Source: Campanula takesimana (Eukaryota; Streptophyta; Magnoliopsida; Asterales; Campanulaceae). From it: DNA of 64,000 nucleotides. A program made the position numbers and the translations under genes. The DNA is taken from NCBI GenBank assembly GCA_026119855.1, contig JAOWBW010000359.1, positions 310,001 to 374,000 on the forward strand, read 5' to 3'. Below, piece by piece: positions 11,777 through 22,327 of the stretch. The notes beneath the pieces are model-generated. The model was not told where the DNA came from. It saw only the letters and a program-made list of their open reading frames with translations, and did no database searches. Each line of letters starts with the position of its first letter. Position 1 is the first letter of the stretch.

Positions 11777-12187
11777 TAAACGAAGACCATAAAAAAAAAT
11801 AAAAAAAATAAAAAAAAAGCTCGCTAGGTTGAAAACCCGCAAGGGCGGCCTAGGCAAAAATTAGAGCACGTGCAAAAAGAAGCCCGCTAGATCGAAAACC
11901 CGAAAGGGCGGTCTAGGCAAAAAACAGGGTGCACACAAAAAAAAAATGGTCTTCGTTTGTTTGAACTACGGAGACCTGAGCCTCTACACTGGAGGAACGT
12001 AGGCAACCTTCGGGTGCGGTCTAAAATATAAACAAATGCCTAAATCATTTCAAATTAACAAGATGCAATTTTTATTAATTCACTAAATTATTTTTATCAT
12101 TACAATGGAAATATTGAGCTATTAAAAAGCATTAAAACATTAAAATCCAAAACAAGTGGTCAATTTTAATTGCAATCTCTTGGGGTA
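11777..12187 (+). ncRNA. Tat A post-pol zone with two stem-loops and a GAACTACG module
   Basis: There is no protein gene here. Two copies of a stem-loop of about 30 nt lie at 11824-11853 and 11887-11916. Each has an outer stem (CTAGG/CCTAG, then CTAGATC/GGTCTAG) and an inner CCC-loop-GGG with GNRA-type loops GCAA and GAAA. The module GAACTACGGAGACCTGAG begins at 11963 and runs to about 12015. Similar structures follow pol in B and C. The remainder is AT-rich. A structured RNA is my inference. Confidence 0.55.
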
Positions 12188-13602
12188 CTAAGAAAAATCT
12201 AATTTTCTCTTAGCCTTTGAAGGACCACCCGAACGACCATCAATCCTACTCTTCTTGGGAGGCCTAGGAACACTGATGCGGAACGATACCTTCTGTGAAA
12301 CAGAGCGCCTCCGAGCATAAAAGTCATCCAAAGGGGTACCGAAAGGGTCGGTCAGAATGTTGTTCACATCAGCAGCAGCTTCCTTATACCTCAAAGCACT
12401 GCTAGGCTCAAAGTCCTTTCCTAGCAACTCAGCCCGAAGAACATCTACCCAAGTAATGCCGCGGTAGCCGGTACCAAGCAAGTGATCCAAGTAACTCTCG
12501 GGAAGAAAAATACTACCCCAGTGCAATGGAGCGGAAGCCCAACGGTTACGATCATCTCCCCAAGCCGACTGAAGCTCATTCGAGAAGTCCGAACCCATAT
12601 AAGAAACTGGACGAAGCCTCCCGTTCCTCGGAAAAGGAACTATCTGTTGACGGCCAAATTACCTCAGAACCCGTTCTGGTTGGTAAAACGAAGAATCTCT
12701 CAACCCGGGTAAAACCACGTACTAAAAACCAGACGTCCACTCCACAAAAGGGCGAAGACCCCAAGGGCACCACTCAATGTCAGCTGTAAGACGAGAAGCA
12801 AAAAATCTCCTCCAACCCTCTTCGGTCAAATCTCAAATCAGCAACCATCGCCTATGAACAGCAAAAGGAGAAAGGTCGCCATCTGTGCATAAAGCCTGAA
12901 ATGCTCCCGAAGCCATATGGTCAAAAGCAAGGGGCTTCCTCGTCGCATCTCGCCCGTACGGTGCAATTCGTCCAAACCATGCAAGGTCTCTCCTACAATG
13001 AGCGGAATTATGCTAAATCGCTGTCCTTTCGCCTGCAACACGATTTCAGCCAACTGCGCATCCGCAGTACCCAGAGGAGTGACAAACAAAACCTCGCTGA
13101 AAAGGCAGACAGCCATGGCATTTCTCTTAAAGGACTGAACCGCGACCTCTTCCGAATGCAAACTGAAAAACATCGGAAGCTCAGTTATGTCAACAACGGT
13201 CCCGTGCATCATCTTCTTCACCTCTCCAACATGGAGATTCAGAAGGTCAACCCCAGAATCAACAACTCCGCGGTAATACTTAGGGACGGCAATCCGACCG
13301 GCCAAAGGCATACCCAAAATGGCCCCAAAATCATCGACAGTCGGTACCATTTCATTGGCCAAAAAATTGAATGCATGGCTATCACAATCCTAGAAGGCTG
13401 CAGCAGCCTTCAACAAATCCCAATCCGGCTTCAATGTTCGCAAAGTAAAAAGAATTTGAAATCCGAAATCTTTGATGAAAGCATTTTTGGGATGGGTCTT
13501 GAAAGAATAAACGAATGTCGATAAATCCTTCTCGTAACTCTTGAAAACCTCGACACCAAGACTAAAAAGGTTAGAGGCCATGGGAAAGAAGGTTATAAGC
13601 AA
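12188..13602 (-). pseudogene. Tat A antisense accessory ORF (plant mobile domain / DUF7745-like), decayed
   Basis: The ORF is antisense to pol and lies between pol and the 3' LTR. The N-terminal piece (from a Met at 13581) contains KPDWDLLKAAAAF, then an in-frame TAG at 13389-13391. The same frame continues to 12838 with PTVDDFGAILGMPL and IIPLIVGETLHGLDEL followed by RRGSPLLLTIWLREH. A C-terminal piece at 12188-12598 ends in a basic tail rich in Lys and Arg. Conserved blocks match the ORF at 58522-59541 in element C, so the two are homologous. I recall antisense extra ORFs in Tat-lineage elements such as maize Grande; the biochemical role is unknown. The domain name is my best recollection, not a search result. 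Confidence 0.65.
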
Positions 13603-14686
13603 AATTGGGCAATAAAATGGTGTTCAAAAATGGCAGAAAAGGGCTGTTGGAATCGAAGCTGATATTATAGCTATTGGGGGATCTTTTGGTTAGCAAATAT
13701 CAGGCCCTGAATTTTGCCTCCCAGAGGCGCGCGCCTCCCGACACCGGTCTAAAAGGCGCGCGCGTCCCGTATCCAAGAGAGGAAGCGCCCGCGTCCCAGG
13801 TAGAAAATACTCTAGAAATAGCCTTTGTCAGTTCAGAACGGAACCCAGGCGATCCAACTCCTTCAACTTTCAGAAAAGATTAATCCCAATAACAAGAGAA
13901 GCTCAAACGACGACAGCAAACACTCAGCTGGGCACACATTAGTTTGGTGCACCCTTAAGGCATGTCTAAAAACTGAAATAAGATAGAAAGTCCCTCTCAA
14001 AGTAGGGTGTCTTTTATTTTCTCAAAAAATCAGTTTTTACAATTCATCCCCAGCACAAAGCATTCCGCAGTCAACTGTGCCGGCACCCCATCAAAAGTCA
14101 AAGTCAAATAGTCAACATCAAAGTACGACTCACGATAACAACTTGGTTCGGGATGAGCCACATAATCACCGCTTCCTCATCAAGCAAAATCTACATCCAT
14201 TCAAAGCAAATGGTCCTCTGGGTCCCACACTTCAGCAGACTGTCCTCCGGGTCCCGCACTTCAGCAGACGATCCTTTGGGTCCCGCACTTCAGCAAACGG
14301 TCCTCTGGGTCCCGCACTTCAGGAAACGGTCCTCCAGGTCCCGCATTCAAGCAAACGGTCCTCCAGGTCCCACTTCCAGCAAACGGATCTCGCTCTCAGC
14401 AAACAGGTCCTGCTTCCAGCAAACGGATCTCGCTATCAGCAAACAGGTCCCGCTTCCAGCAAACAGATCCCGCTTTCAGCAAACGGATCCCGCTATTGGC
14501 AAAGCCGCTCGCAGAGGGAGCGCACCCTTATCTCTCAAAGACACTCACACAGGGAGCGCACCTCTATCCCCCGCAATTTCAAATTCCTGCTTTTATCGAG
14601 TCTTTTCTTTTTCCTGGTGATGTCCTAGGCGGATGTCTGTCTTTCGTCGGCGCATTTGCTTCGTAATCCACGGCGCTGAGGGGCTC
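13603..14686 (+). other. Tat A 3' untranslated zone
   Basis: I see no credible gene. It holds a CG-rich patch at 13724-13800, including the perfect palindrome GAGGCGCGCGCCTC at 13724-13737, a minisatellite at about 14206-14505, and a polypurine tract (GAGGGG) just before 14687. Open frames over the minisatellite on the plus strand are low-complexity by-products. Confidence 0.7.
14206..14505. repeat. Minisatellite, two related units (about 29 and 20 bp)
   Basis: About six imperfect copies of a 29-bp unit containing CTTCAGCAAACGGTCCTC change near 14370 into about six copies of a 20-bp unit containing CAGCAAACGGATCTCGCT. The shared core AGCAAACGG suggests one array grew from the other. Confidence 0.85.
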
Positions 14687-15659
14687 TGTAAACATCCTGC
14701 CTTGAACCGCTCACCCGATTGCACACTTGATTTTGTGTTTCTCCCTCTTTTAAGTGTTTTCTGTTAGTTTCTGTTACTTTGGTTAAGTTCCAGATGGACT
14801 CCGTTAAGTCCCGGGACTAAACTGAATAATAGTTCTAACTTTCTAGTCCATTCTGTCAAAAATTGCTTTTCAGAGTCGCGCGCCTCCGTCCCTTGAGGCC
14901 AGACGCGCGCGCCTTCCGCCGCCTAGGTGGGATGCGCGCGCTTCTGGGGTGTGTCAGTTACAGATTCTGCCCAAGAATCTCTCCCTTGCTCATTATACAT
15001 GATTTTGCCCGGGAAAGATTTCTTGGAGACTCTGTTTGGCTCCAAAAACAGTCCTCTTTCAACTATAAAAACCCCTCCAATCCATCATTGGAGGGGACCT
15101 TGGACATCACTAATTTTAGACCTTTTACTCACTTCTTTTCTAGACTTTTTCTTAGGACTTCTTCAACTATGTATTCAACCTCTTCTTCAAGGCTTTTCAA
15201 GAGGTTCTCTTTGAAGGATACTATAGGTAAATGTCTTAAATTCTCTTCCTCTTTTCCTTCTTCTTCTTCTTCTTCAATCAAATATACAATCACCCCAAAA
15301 CCATTTGGGACATGACACCAATGGTCCTTTCATTACATTGAATTGGCCTAGGAGTCATCTCCCTACATTTTAAACTTTAAAACCCCTTTTTATCATCATT
15401 CGAATAGGAAGAACGCATTTATCTTTAAAGTGAATTATGAACAAACAAGACCGACTTTGCTCGGGCGAAATGGGTGTTTAAGTACTTCCCATTTTGTAAC
15501 CTAACCCCCGAACCCCTCATCCCAAAGAATCTCTGTTTTCGTAAATCAAACTTAGGCTCATAAACATTAGGTTTTCTTACGTTCCTCAAAAACACAATTA
15601 GACATCCTAGGGTAATTCACGGGCTCTAGCCAAGCCGTGGCTCCCCCGGGGTATCTACA
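14687..15659 (+). repeat. Tat A 3' LTR
   Basis: It starts TGTAAACATCC right after the purine tract GCTGAGGGGCTC and ends GTATCTACA. It shares a downstream block with the LTR of element C (AACCTAACCCCCGAACCC here, a related block near 49262 there), which supports its identity. It contains CG-rich stretches at 14875-14950. The 5' LTR is not in the window, so the boundaries rest on the terminal TG/CA and on the jump into pol sequence at 15660. Confidence 0.75.
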
Positions 15660-16278
15660 GCCTCCTCCGAAGACACAGAAAGAAATCAAAGGCTTCATGG
15701 GCCGACTTCAATTCATCAGTCGGTTTGTGCACCAACTGACTTCAATGTACGAGACAATCTTCAAGTTACTTAAGAAGAATATGGCTCTAGAATGGACCGA
15801 TGCTTGCCAAGAAGCCTTCGATCAAGTGATGCATTACTTGACATGCCCGCCAGTTTTGGTTCCACCGCACAAAGAGAAGCCTCTCTTGCTCTATGTGAAT
15901 GACGAAGCCCTAGGGGCTATGCTAGCACAAGAGCAACGTGACTCCACAAAAGAGAATGCCATTTACTTCGTCAGTCGCCGATTTCAAGGAGGCGAAAAGA
16001 ACTACTCCACTTTGGAGAAGTCATGTGCTGCACTAGTTTGGGTCACTCAAAACCTAAAACACTACATGGAAGATTTTCCGATCAAGCTATTAGCAAAAGT
16101 GGATCCGCTCCGCTACATCTTCGAGAAGCCTTTCATGTCAACAAGGATAGCCAAGTGGTACTTCATGCTCGCCAGCTATGACATCACTTACGTCACACTC
16201 AAATCCATCAGAGGGAAAGTGCTCAGTGATCAGCTTGCTGAATTTCCGTGTGACGAAGTGAAGGGGGAAGACTTATAA
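15660..16278 (+). pseudogene. Tat B RT thumb and first RNase H fragment
   Basis: It encodes PPPKTQKEIKGFMGRLQFIS through LLYVNDEALGAMLAQEQ and IYFVSRRFQGGEKNYS to VLSDQLAEFPCDEVKGEDL, ending with a TAA. It is open throughout, so this piece is better preserved than the parallel segment of A. The RT catalytic core is absent, cut off at 15660. Confidence 0.85.
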
Positions 16279-16797
16279 TTTCCTGACGAAGACTTAATTT
16301 TCACCACCACCGAAGAAAATTAGAGGCAACTTTTTTTTCTATGGGGTGACCAATAAGCACAGTTATGGGATAGGAATGTTGCTTGTCGATCCAAAGGACG
16401 TCTACACTACCGATTGCAATCCGTCTTGAATTCGAAACCACCAAAAATATTGCCAAATATGAAGCATGTATAGCGGGGCTATAAGCGGCCCTAGAAAGAA
16501 ATGTCACAGATCTGGAATTGTTTGGTGATTCTCTGCTCATCATCAATCAGACGTCGGGAAAATGGAAAATTTAAGACCCGACTCTCCAGCAGTATGGTCA
16601 GTACCTTGAGGAGTTGGCTGAACAATTCCAAGACGTCTCGTTCAATTATTTGCCAAGAGACAAGAACCACTTTGCCGATGCATTGGCCACCATAGCCTCA
16701 CTGGTCAAAATGCCCAAAGGAAAAATGGTGAAGCCCTTCAAAATTTCGAGAAGGACTAGTCCGACATATTGCATGAACATTGAGATCAACGACGTCT
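16279..16797 (+). pseudogene. Tat B second RNase H, multiple stops
   Basis: Homology to 1100-1600 continues, with a stop in the place of the Trp that begins the second RNase H, further stops near 16482 and 16573, and a recognisable C-terminal block YLPRDKNHFADALATIASLV. It ends in the linker after NIEINDV, where the sequence switches to gag near 16797. Confidence 0.75.
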
Positions 16798-17437
16798 ATT
16801 CAAGATGCCCGATGTCGGCAAATTCATAGGGAATTCGTGTGCCAATGCCCATGTTGATACCTACGGTTGGGCCATGCTACCAAAGAAAGTGTCTTCTCAA
16901 ATAATGGCACAATGCTTCCCATATAATCTCGATGGGGTCGCAAAAGATTGGTATATGGGTCTCCCAGTTTCTAACCACCTCAATTGGGATGACACCATGC
17001 TTGCCTTTAAGTCACAATATGAACGCAGTTACATGCATTGTCCCACGAAGAAAGAATTGGAGAACACCATGCAAGAGGGCAATGAATCATTTAGGGACTT
17101 TTCTCGCTGTTGGAATGACAAGTTAGCCGAGATTGTGGATAGACCCTCAATGAAGGAACAAATGGAAATCTTCTTGAAGTGCTTGAATATGGACTACCGA
17201 GCTCATCTTAGTAGGGCCTTTTATCCGGATTTTACACACATGTATGATGAAGGGATTATAATCGACCATATTCTCCAAGAAGTAACCGAGGAATCCTATG
17301 AGACAAGCTCCAACACCAAAGGGGTCCCAGAAAGTTCAAGCAGCGACATGGAAGTTTACAACGGTTTTGAGGACTACGATGATGGGGAGAACTACAACAA
17401 CGACGACAACAATCTCTGTTTCTCTTTCTCTACCTAG
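16798..17437 (+). pseudogene. Tat gag domain fused downstream of pol remnant
   Basis: The open frame (from 16805, 210 residues) has the retrotransposon gag pattern: FPYNLDGVAKDWYMGLPVS, then WDDTMLAFKSQYER, then NESFRDFSRCWNDKLAEI, as in Tat capsid domains. It ends with an acidic Asp/Asn-rich tail. There is no start codon context, no zinc-knuckle part and no upstream leader; the domain begins right at the pol junction. It therefore looks like a fragment joined by deletion or recombination, not a gene in use. Confidence 0.75.
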
Positions 17438-18885
17438 AAATAGGATTACAAAAAGAGTCAAAAGTCCTCTAATGTGTGCATTGAGTTTTCTTCCTTCTCA
17501 TTAATATCAAAGTTTGAGTCGGTCTTATCAAATAAAAGTCGTTCTCATCCTCATACTCTCTTCCAAGTTGTTCGATTGAATTCTTGACAAAATGATGAAA
17601 AGACGTCTAAGCGAGTTTTGGAACGAAGGCCATCACTTGAACGCCTAGGGCTAAACATCAAGAAGATGAAGTCAAGCCATCAAGTGACAAAGCAAGGCGG
17701 AACTACAACCATGGAGAAAAATCAAGCAATTTTTCAAGGGGGAACAAAAAAAAAAAAGAAAGGAAAAAGCTCGCTAGGTTGACTCTTCAAAACAACCTAG
17801 GCAAAAGTTAGAGCACAAAAAAATAAAAAAAAATCCCCCTCTTTCAAAGAAGTTCACATCAAGATCAAGATTATCCATCCACCAACAAAGGACAAAGCAA
17901 CATCAACAAATCATCTCGACGAAAGGAGCATCTACAAGAACTACGGTGACCTGAGACTCTACACTGGAGGAACGTAGGCAACCTTCGGGTCCCGTCTCAT
18001 GCAAGAAAGAAGATATGTTTAGCCCTAGTGCATTATGATGATTGGCCTTCTTCTCGAACTTACCAAGACATCTTTATACAATTCATTTTCCAATGAATTA
18101 ATCACCTCAAGATTGAATAACTTTCTTAGAATTGGAATTGCTTTGCGTTCTTTATCGAGTCTAGGGGCTTCCTATCTTTCAGCGATACTCCCAGAGTCTT
18201 GCAATCAAATTAGGGCTTTCCTTCTCTTCTCTCTTAATGAATTACTTGCCTTCGTGAGTCATTCAAAAAAATATATAAATACATGAAGTCAATACTAGGG
18301 GTTACTTCCCTAGTCGAGTCAATGTCACTCATCATTAGTGACAAAAGGTCTCCACCGCAAAATCACATGTCTCTCATCCTCTGCTAGAGTCCATGCACAC
18401 TTCCTCATTAACTGAGTCAAAAAAAAAATAAAGACACAAAAGAGATGCCCGTTAGATTGAAAACCCGAATGGGCGGTCTAGGCAAAAAACAGGGTGCGTC
18501 ATAAAAAAATGAGAAAGTGAGAGAGAGAAGGGAAAGAGAAATGGAGATCCCCAGCCTCTAAAGAAGACAACTACACAAGTTCTACATTGAATCTCCTCAG
18601 CAAGTCAATTCCCCACCGAGTTAACTTTGGAATTGAAAAAGGCTCGATAAGATATGGCACAATCAAAGGTCGGTTTAGGATATTGGCATAAGAGAGATTG
18701 TTCTTGCAATGTGCATTTTTGGGCTCATGTGAAAGAAGGCCTGTCCAAGATTGAGCTCGTGATTGATATGTCATCAAAAAGTCAAAAAGGGGTGAGAGGT
18801 TGCACGATTGGTCTTCAATGCACCAATCGGTTTGGATCACAAATGGAAACAACGTGTGACCAGTTTTCAAGCATATGCCCCTAAA
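17438..18885 (+). other. Tat B post-pol zone with stem-loops and GAACTACG module
   Basis: No protein gene is visible. Stem-loops equivalent to those of A lie at 17774-17800 (CTAGGTTG/CAACCTAG, a perfect 8-bp stem) and 18452-18481 (a stem using wobble pairs with CCCGAATGGG inside). The module beginning GAACTACGGTGACCTGAG runs from 17938 to 17990. The rest is AT-rich with A-runs. Confidence 0.6.
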
Positions 18886-20626
18886 GAATGTCAAAAGGCT
18901 TCCCGAGAATGGAGTATCTCTTGCCATGTCCTCTTATGTTTGTTCCCCCACACAAGGATGAGCCTCTTTCTTTTCTCAATAAATGATGATGCCCTATGGG
19001 CTATGTGACTCAAGGACGAGAGCTTATTTTGCTTCATTTGATAGTCAATGAGCCCTAGGGGCTACGCTGAAGAAAAATGTGTGAGACTATCTTCAAAGTC
19101 TCTCAAAAGATATGTCAAAAGGCTTCTCAAAGAAATAAAGGCTTGTCATGTACGAGGCCTTTCTTGCTCCACTTACAATCAATGATGGCACTCTAGAAGC
19201 TACACTCGAGTTTGAAAGTCTCCCTCGGCAAAAAGAAATTCACTTCACCTCCCAACAATGGCCCTAGCAAATTCATATGCAACGTTGGAAGCTTCCCCAA
19301 TTAGTTTGGCACTGAAGGTCAAAAGGGGCTTCATAATCTACAATCTCTTGGACTATATCGTTAGAGTAATCCAAACAAAGGGCAATATTGGGGCTTTGCA
19401 ACTAACAACCTTTTGAGAAAATGATACTTGAGCAATGAAATATGGGGAATGGTCTTATGGCTTTATGGAATCAAGCAAGCTTCAAGGGTCCCATGGTACT
19501 TCACGTCAGAGGTCTTTTGGTTTGAAATAAGGGCTCCGATGTTATGAATGAAATTGGTAATTCTTGTCAGGACTTATGACGAGATTATGAAGGAAGTCTT
19601 AGAGAAAAAGAAAAAGATTCAATATGCTAAACTCTATCAGACAGGGTTATAGCGGGTAATAAATCCCAATATTTCTGCAATTCAGCACCCCCTTCTCCAA
19701 GATCAAAAGCAAAAAGTGTGGCTTAGACAAAGTTGCGCCCAAAGCACTAGTTGCATCCGAAGATCCGTCATTAGTTCAACTCAAGAAGACTCAAGCAAGC
19801 ATACCCATTTGGGACCTTATCACACCAAGACCTTATCTTCCGCGACCTCGACGACACCACAAGATATTACTACATCTTTTGATGTACGCCCTCTGCCATT
19901 TGGGTACTGACCACAATAAGGCCATTCATCTCCCTAGTAAGAGTAAGAAGGAGATCTCTATCAAGAATTCTACCCGGCGGTGCATCCGCTCTCAATACCA
20001 AGCCGATCCCAAGATAATTTGGGGCTTTACATCAACAGATCTTCACAACCGACCATCTTCAAGCTCGCAAACAACAAGTATATGACATTTGGGGCTTAGC
20101 AATCTCTCGAAGCTTAGCACAAATAATATTCTCTTGTGCTTGCTCACGTCAACAACAAAAGGCAATTTATTTGAATGGGCCAAGAACTGATTTATCTTGG
20201 GGCTATGCAAGTCAGTCAAAGTTTGGCATCAAAGGCATTCTAGAGGCTTTTACAATCAGCAACCCCTGGTATCTCGGCATTGAAAGTCTTTTCGAGCCCC
20301 ATAATCGACAAATCTCTTAGGGCTAGACATCAATCTTCGTTAGGCACAACAGCGACAACAGAATTCAAGCGAGGCAATCCAGACTTCGACCAAACATGAC
20401 TTGATCTTGGGTTGGCTTTACAAACACACAATGGTTAAAATAGTTCGCCCACGAACTAAAAAAAATCTTTTTCTCACATGTGTACATATTCTTTTCTTCA
20501 CAATCTAAAAAAAAAAAAGCGACAAAAGAAGATTTTCTTTTTTCTTTGTCTCCTTACTTGTGTAAAAAGTATGTGCTTCATTTTTCTTTGCTCCTAGCTT
20601 CTTCCCCAGCATTCTCCATCATCTTT
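18886..20626 (+). pseudogene. Decayed, repeated pol-derived segments
   Basis: The stretch 18886-19020 aligns to the RT-thumb/RNase H region of A (about 640-770): compare AATGATGATGCCCTATGGGC here with the AATGATGAAGCTCTAGGGGC block at 723. Further decayed copies start near 19040 and 19080, again ending in AATGATGGCACTCTAGAAGC-like sequence. No frame survives. From 19300 to 20626 only scattered similarity (phrases such as GGGGCTTTG) and no gene are visible. Confidence 0.45.
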
Positions 20627-20670
20627 GAACTACGCTGGTCTGATTCTCTTCAAGGGATACATAGGCAGCC
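20627..20670 (+). promoter_or_regulatory. GAACTACG module, Tat B 3' zone
   Basis: GAACTACGCTGGTCTGATTC, a short loop, then GGATACATAGGCAGCC. Versions of the same module occur at 11963, 17938, 57826, 61231, 62435 and 62610. The role is unknown. Confidence 0.6.
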
Positions 20671-20910
20671 CTTTGGCACGACCAACCCATCATCAAGAGT
20701 GATCATGCCTCCACCAAAAGTGAAAGCAACTCATCTTCATCCTAAAGCGTTGACATCCTTCACCAAAGTCACAACATCAGAAATCCATCCCAAATCAAGC
20801 GGTCATGGTAAGTGAAGGTATGAACATCATTCACGCTTTCTGCAAATCACATCACACACAAAAGTAATTTCTCCATGTTGGTCCCAAAGGGGAAACAAGG
20901 GTATGAAAAA

Positions 20911-22311
20911 TGCTAGAGGGGGGTGAATAGCGTTTTAAAAATTCTTTTAAAACCCTTTTGCAAAGTAATAGCGTATGCGCATAGTTCTCAAATAAGCTAG
21001 GTATAGCGCACAGAGAGAGTGTGAAATGCACAGCGGAAATTTAAGCAGCTACTGCGCAGGAAAAGGCTGTGTAGAGATAAAAACGCACGCGCTAAGTTTC
21101 GGCTTAAAGTGTTGGATAAAAAGGATTCTAAGGCAATAAGAAACAACAAACACAATAGCAATAATAGCAATCTGATAAGATCAAACAAAGTAGTAATTCA
21201 GAAATGATTAAGCAAGAAATAAATAGCGAGAATAAAGAACAAGCTATTTGGAGAGGTTCGATCGATGAATGATCTACGTCCTCTACCAAGATGGTTAGTC
21301 TTGGATTTTCTAATGAGATTTATATTTATGTGAGGAGCTTTTACAAGATTACAATGAATCAAAACTCAAATCAAAATCTATTCTATGAAGAACAAATCCT
21401 AGACTAAACCGGTGTATCTCAAGAAGTTAGATCGATATGATCAAAGCTTCAAGAGGTGAGTGTGTGTTAGAAATTCTGGGCTCTAAGAATCTATGAGATG
21501 AAGAGCACGAAGAATTCTGGGTGATACAAGGCTTTAGGATCTGGGCAGGAGTTTGAAGGTATGAAGGTTTGAAGGTTGATCTTGAATCTGGGAATATAAG
21601 CAGCAATCTTCAGAACTTCAAGGATATTAGTAAGCACAAACTCTAGCAACTTGGAAATGAATATGAGCAGGCTATTTATAGCAGAGAGCTTAAAACTAGC
21701 CGTTGGAGCTCTGAGCAAAGACGATGAGCTGGCACAATGTGATTGATGAGCAGATGTCCTTTATAGCCGTTGAGGCTCTGATCAAGGTTGATGACCTGGC
21801 ACAATATGATTGGTGCGCAGGTGATATAGAGCCGTTGGAGACTGAGCATGAAGACCAAATTCAAAAGTTTCTTCTAGAAGGTTGACAGCTGTCTTCGTTT
21901 GAAATATTTCTCTTTGAGCGCATCTCCACCGTTGGATCTGTTGAGTGTGCTTGCTTTGTCGTTTTTGCACACCTCAGCACTTTAATAAGCGTACATCTTC
22001 AAAGCGTTTTCCAAGTTAGGTGATCTGAATGCATCAAAAACTGAGCAAGGTAGAATGATGCGCAGGAGAGACCTGCGCAGTGGCGTCCTGCGCAGAGTAG
22101 TCTTACGCAATGGCCACAGTCTTGCTTAGATCTTCATTCCTTTTCGCTCCAAGTCCTATATTCTAAGCCTATATAATAAAATGGACTAAGCTAAAAATTG
22201 AAGTTACAAAACTTCTTACATAGGGTCCTAAAGTCCATAAAACATTAATAGGTGATGGTATCAATCAATTCTAACATAAGTAGGAGGGTTAAGAAATAAG
22301 CATACCCAACA
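20911..22311 (-). repeat. Sirevirus 3' LTR
   Basis: On the plus strand it begins TGCTAGAGGGGGG and ends CATACCCAACA; on the element strand it is therefore TGTTGGG to CTAGCA. A purine tract abuts the inner end. The partner LTR is off-window. The sequence TGCGCA occurs repeatedly inside. Confidence 0.85.
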
Positions 22312-22327
22312 ATCTCCCTCTAAATGA
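22312..22327 (-). other. Sirevirus polypurine tract
   Basis: The minus strand reads TAGAGGGAGAT next to the TGTTGGG start of the 3' LTR, the standard place for plus-strand priming. Confidence 0.8.

Larger units (their letters stand above)
1..15659 (+). mobile_element. Tat-lineage Ty3/gypsy retrotransposon A (5' end outside window, interrupted by Tekay element)
   Basis: The element reads RT, RNase H, second RNase H and integrase on the plus strand, breaks at 2120, and resumes at 11024 in the same integrase domain. It is followed by a 3' untranslated zone with an antisense ORF and a 3' LTR ending at 15659. The order and the dual RNase H are typical of the Tat/Ogre/Retand lineage. The 5' LTR, gag and protease lie upstream of the window. 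Many frameshifts and stops show it is dead. The 3' LTR is followed directly by the middle of another Tat pol gene, so this copy probably inserted into element B. Confidence 0.85.
15660..20910 (+). mobile_element. Tat-lineage element B, rearranged, flanked by A and the Sirevirus
   Basis: It begins abruptly in the RT thumb at a point matching position 480 of element A, and ends where the Sirevirus LTR starts at 20911. The order is RT end, RNase H, second RNase H, then a gag domain, then post-pol motifs. This is not the normal gag-pol order. The missing 5' part should lie beyond the left edge of the window if A inserted into B. Confidence 0.7.

Noticed and set aside
12901..13524. 207-codon plus-strand ORF
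   Set aside because: It is the reverse strand of the antisense accessory ORF, whose blocks are conserved with element C. The plus-strand text has no counterpart there.
14077..14628. 183-codon plus-strand ORF
   Set aside because: It lies over the minisatellite with repeated Ser/Arg/Pro text in two frames at once, and has no domain or codon pattern. It is a by-product of the repeat.
18571..18927. 118-codon minus-strand ORF in Tat B
   Set aside because: No similarity to the antisense ORFs of A or C, and it overlaps the decayed pol repeats. Treated as chance.
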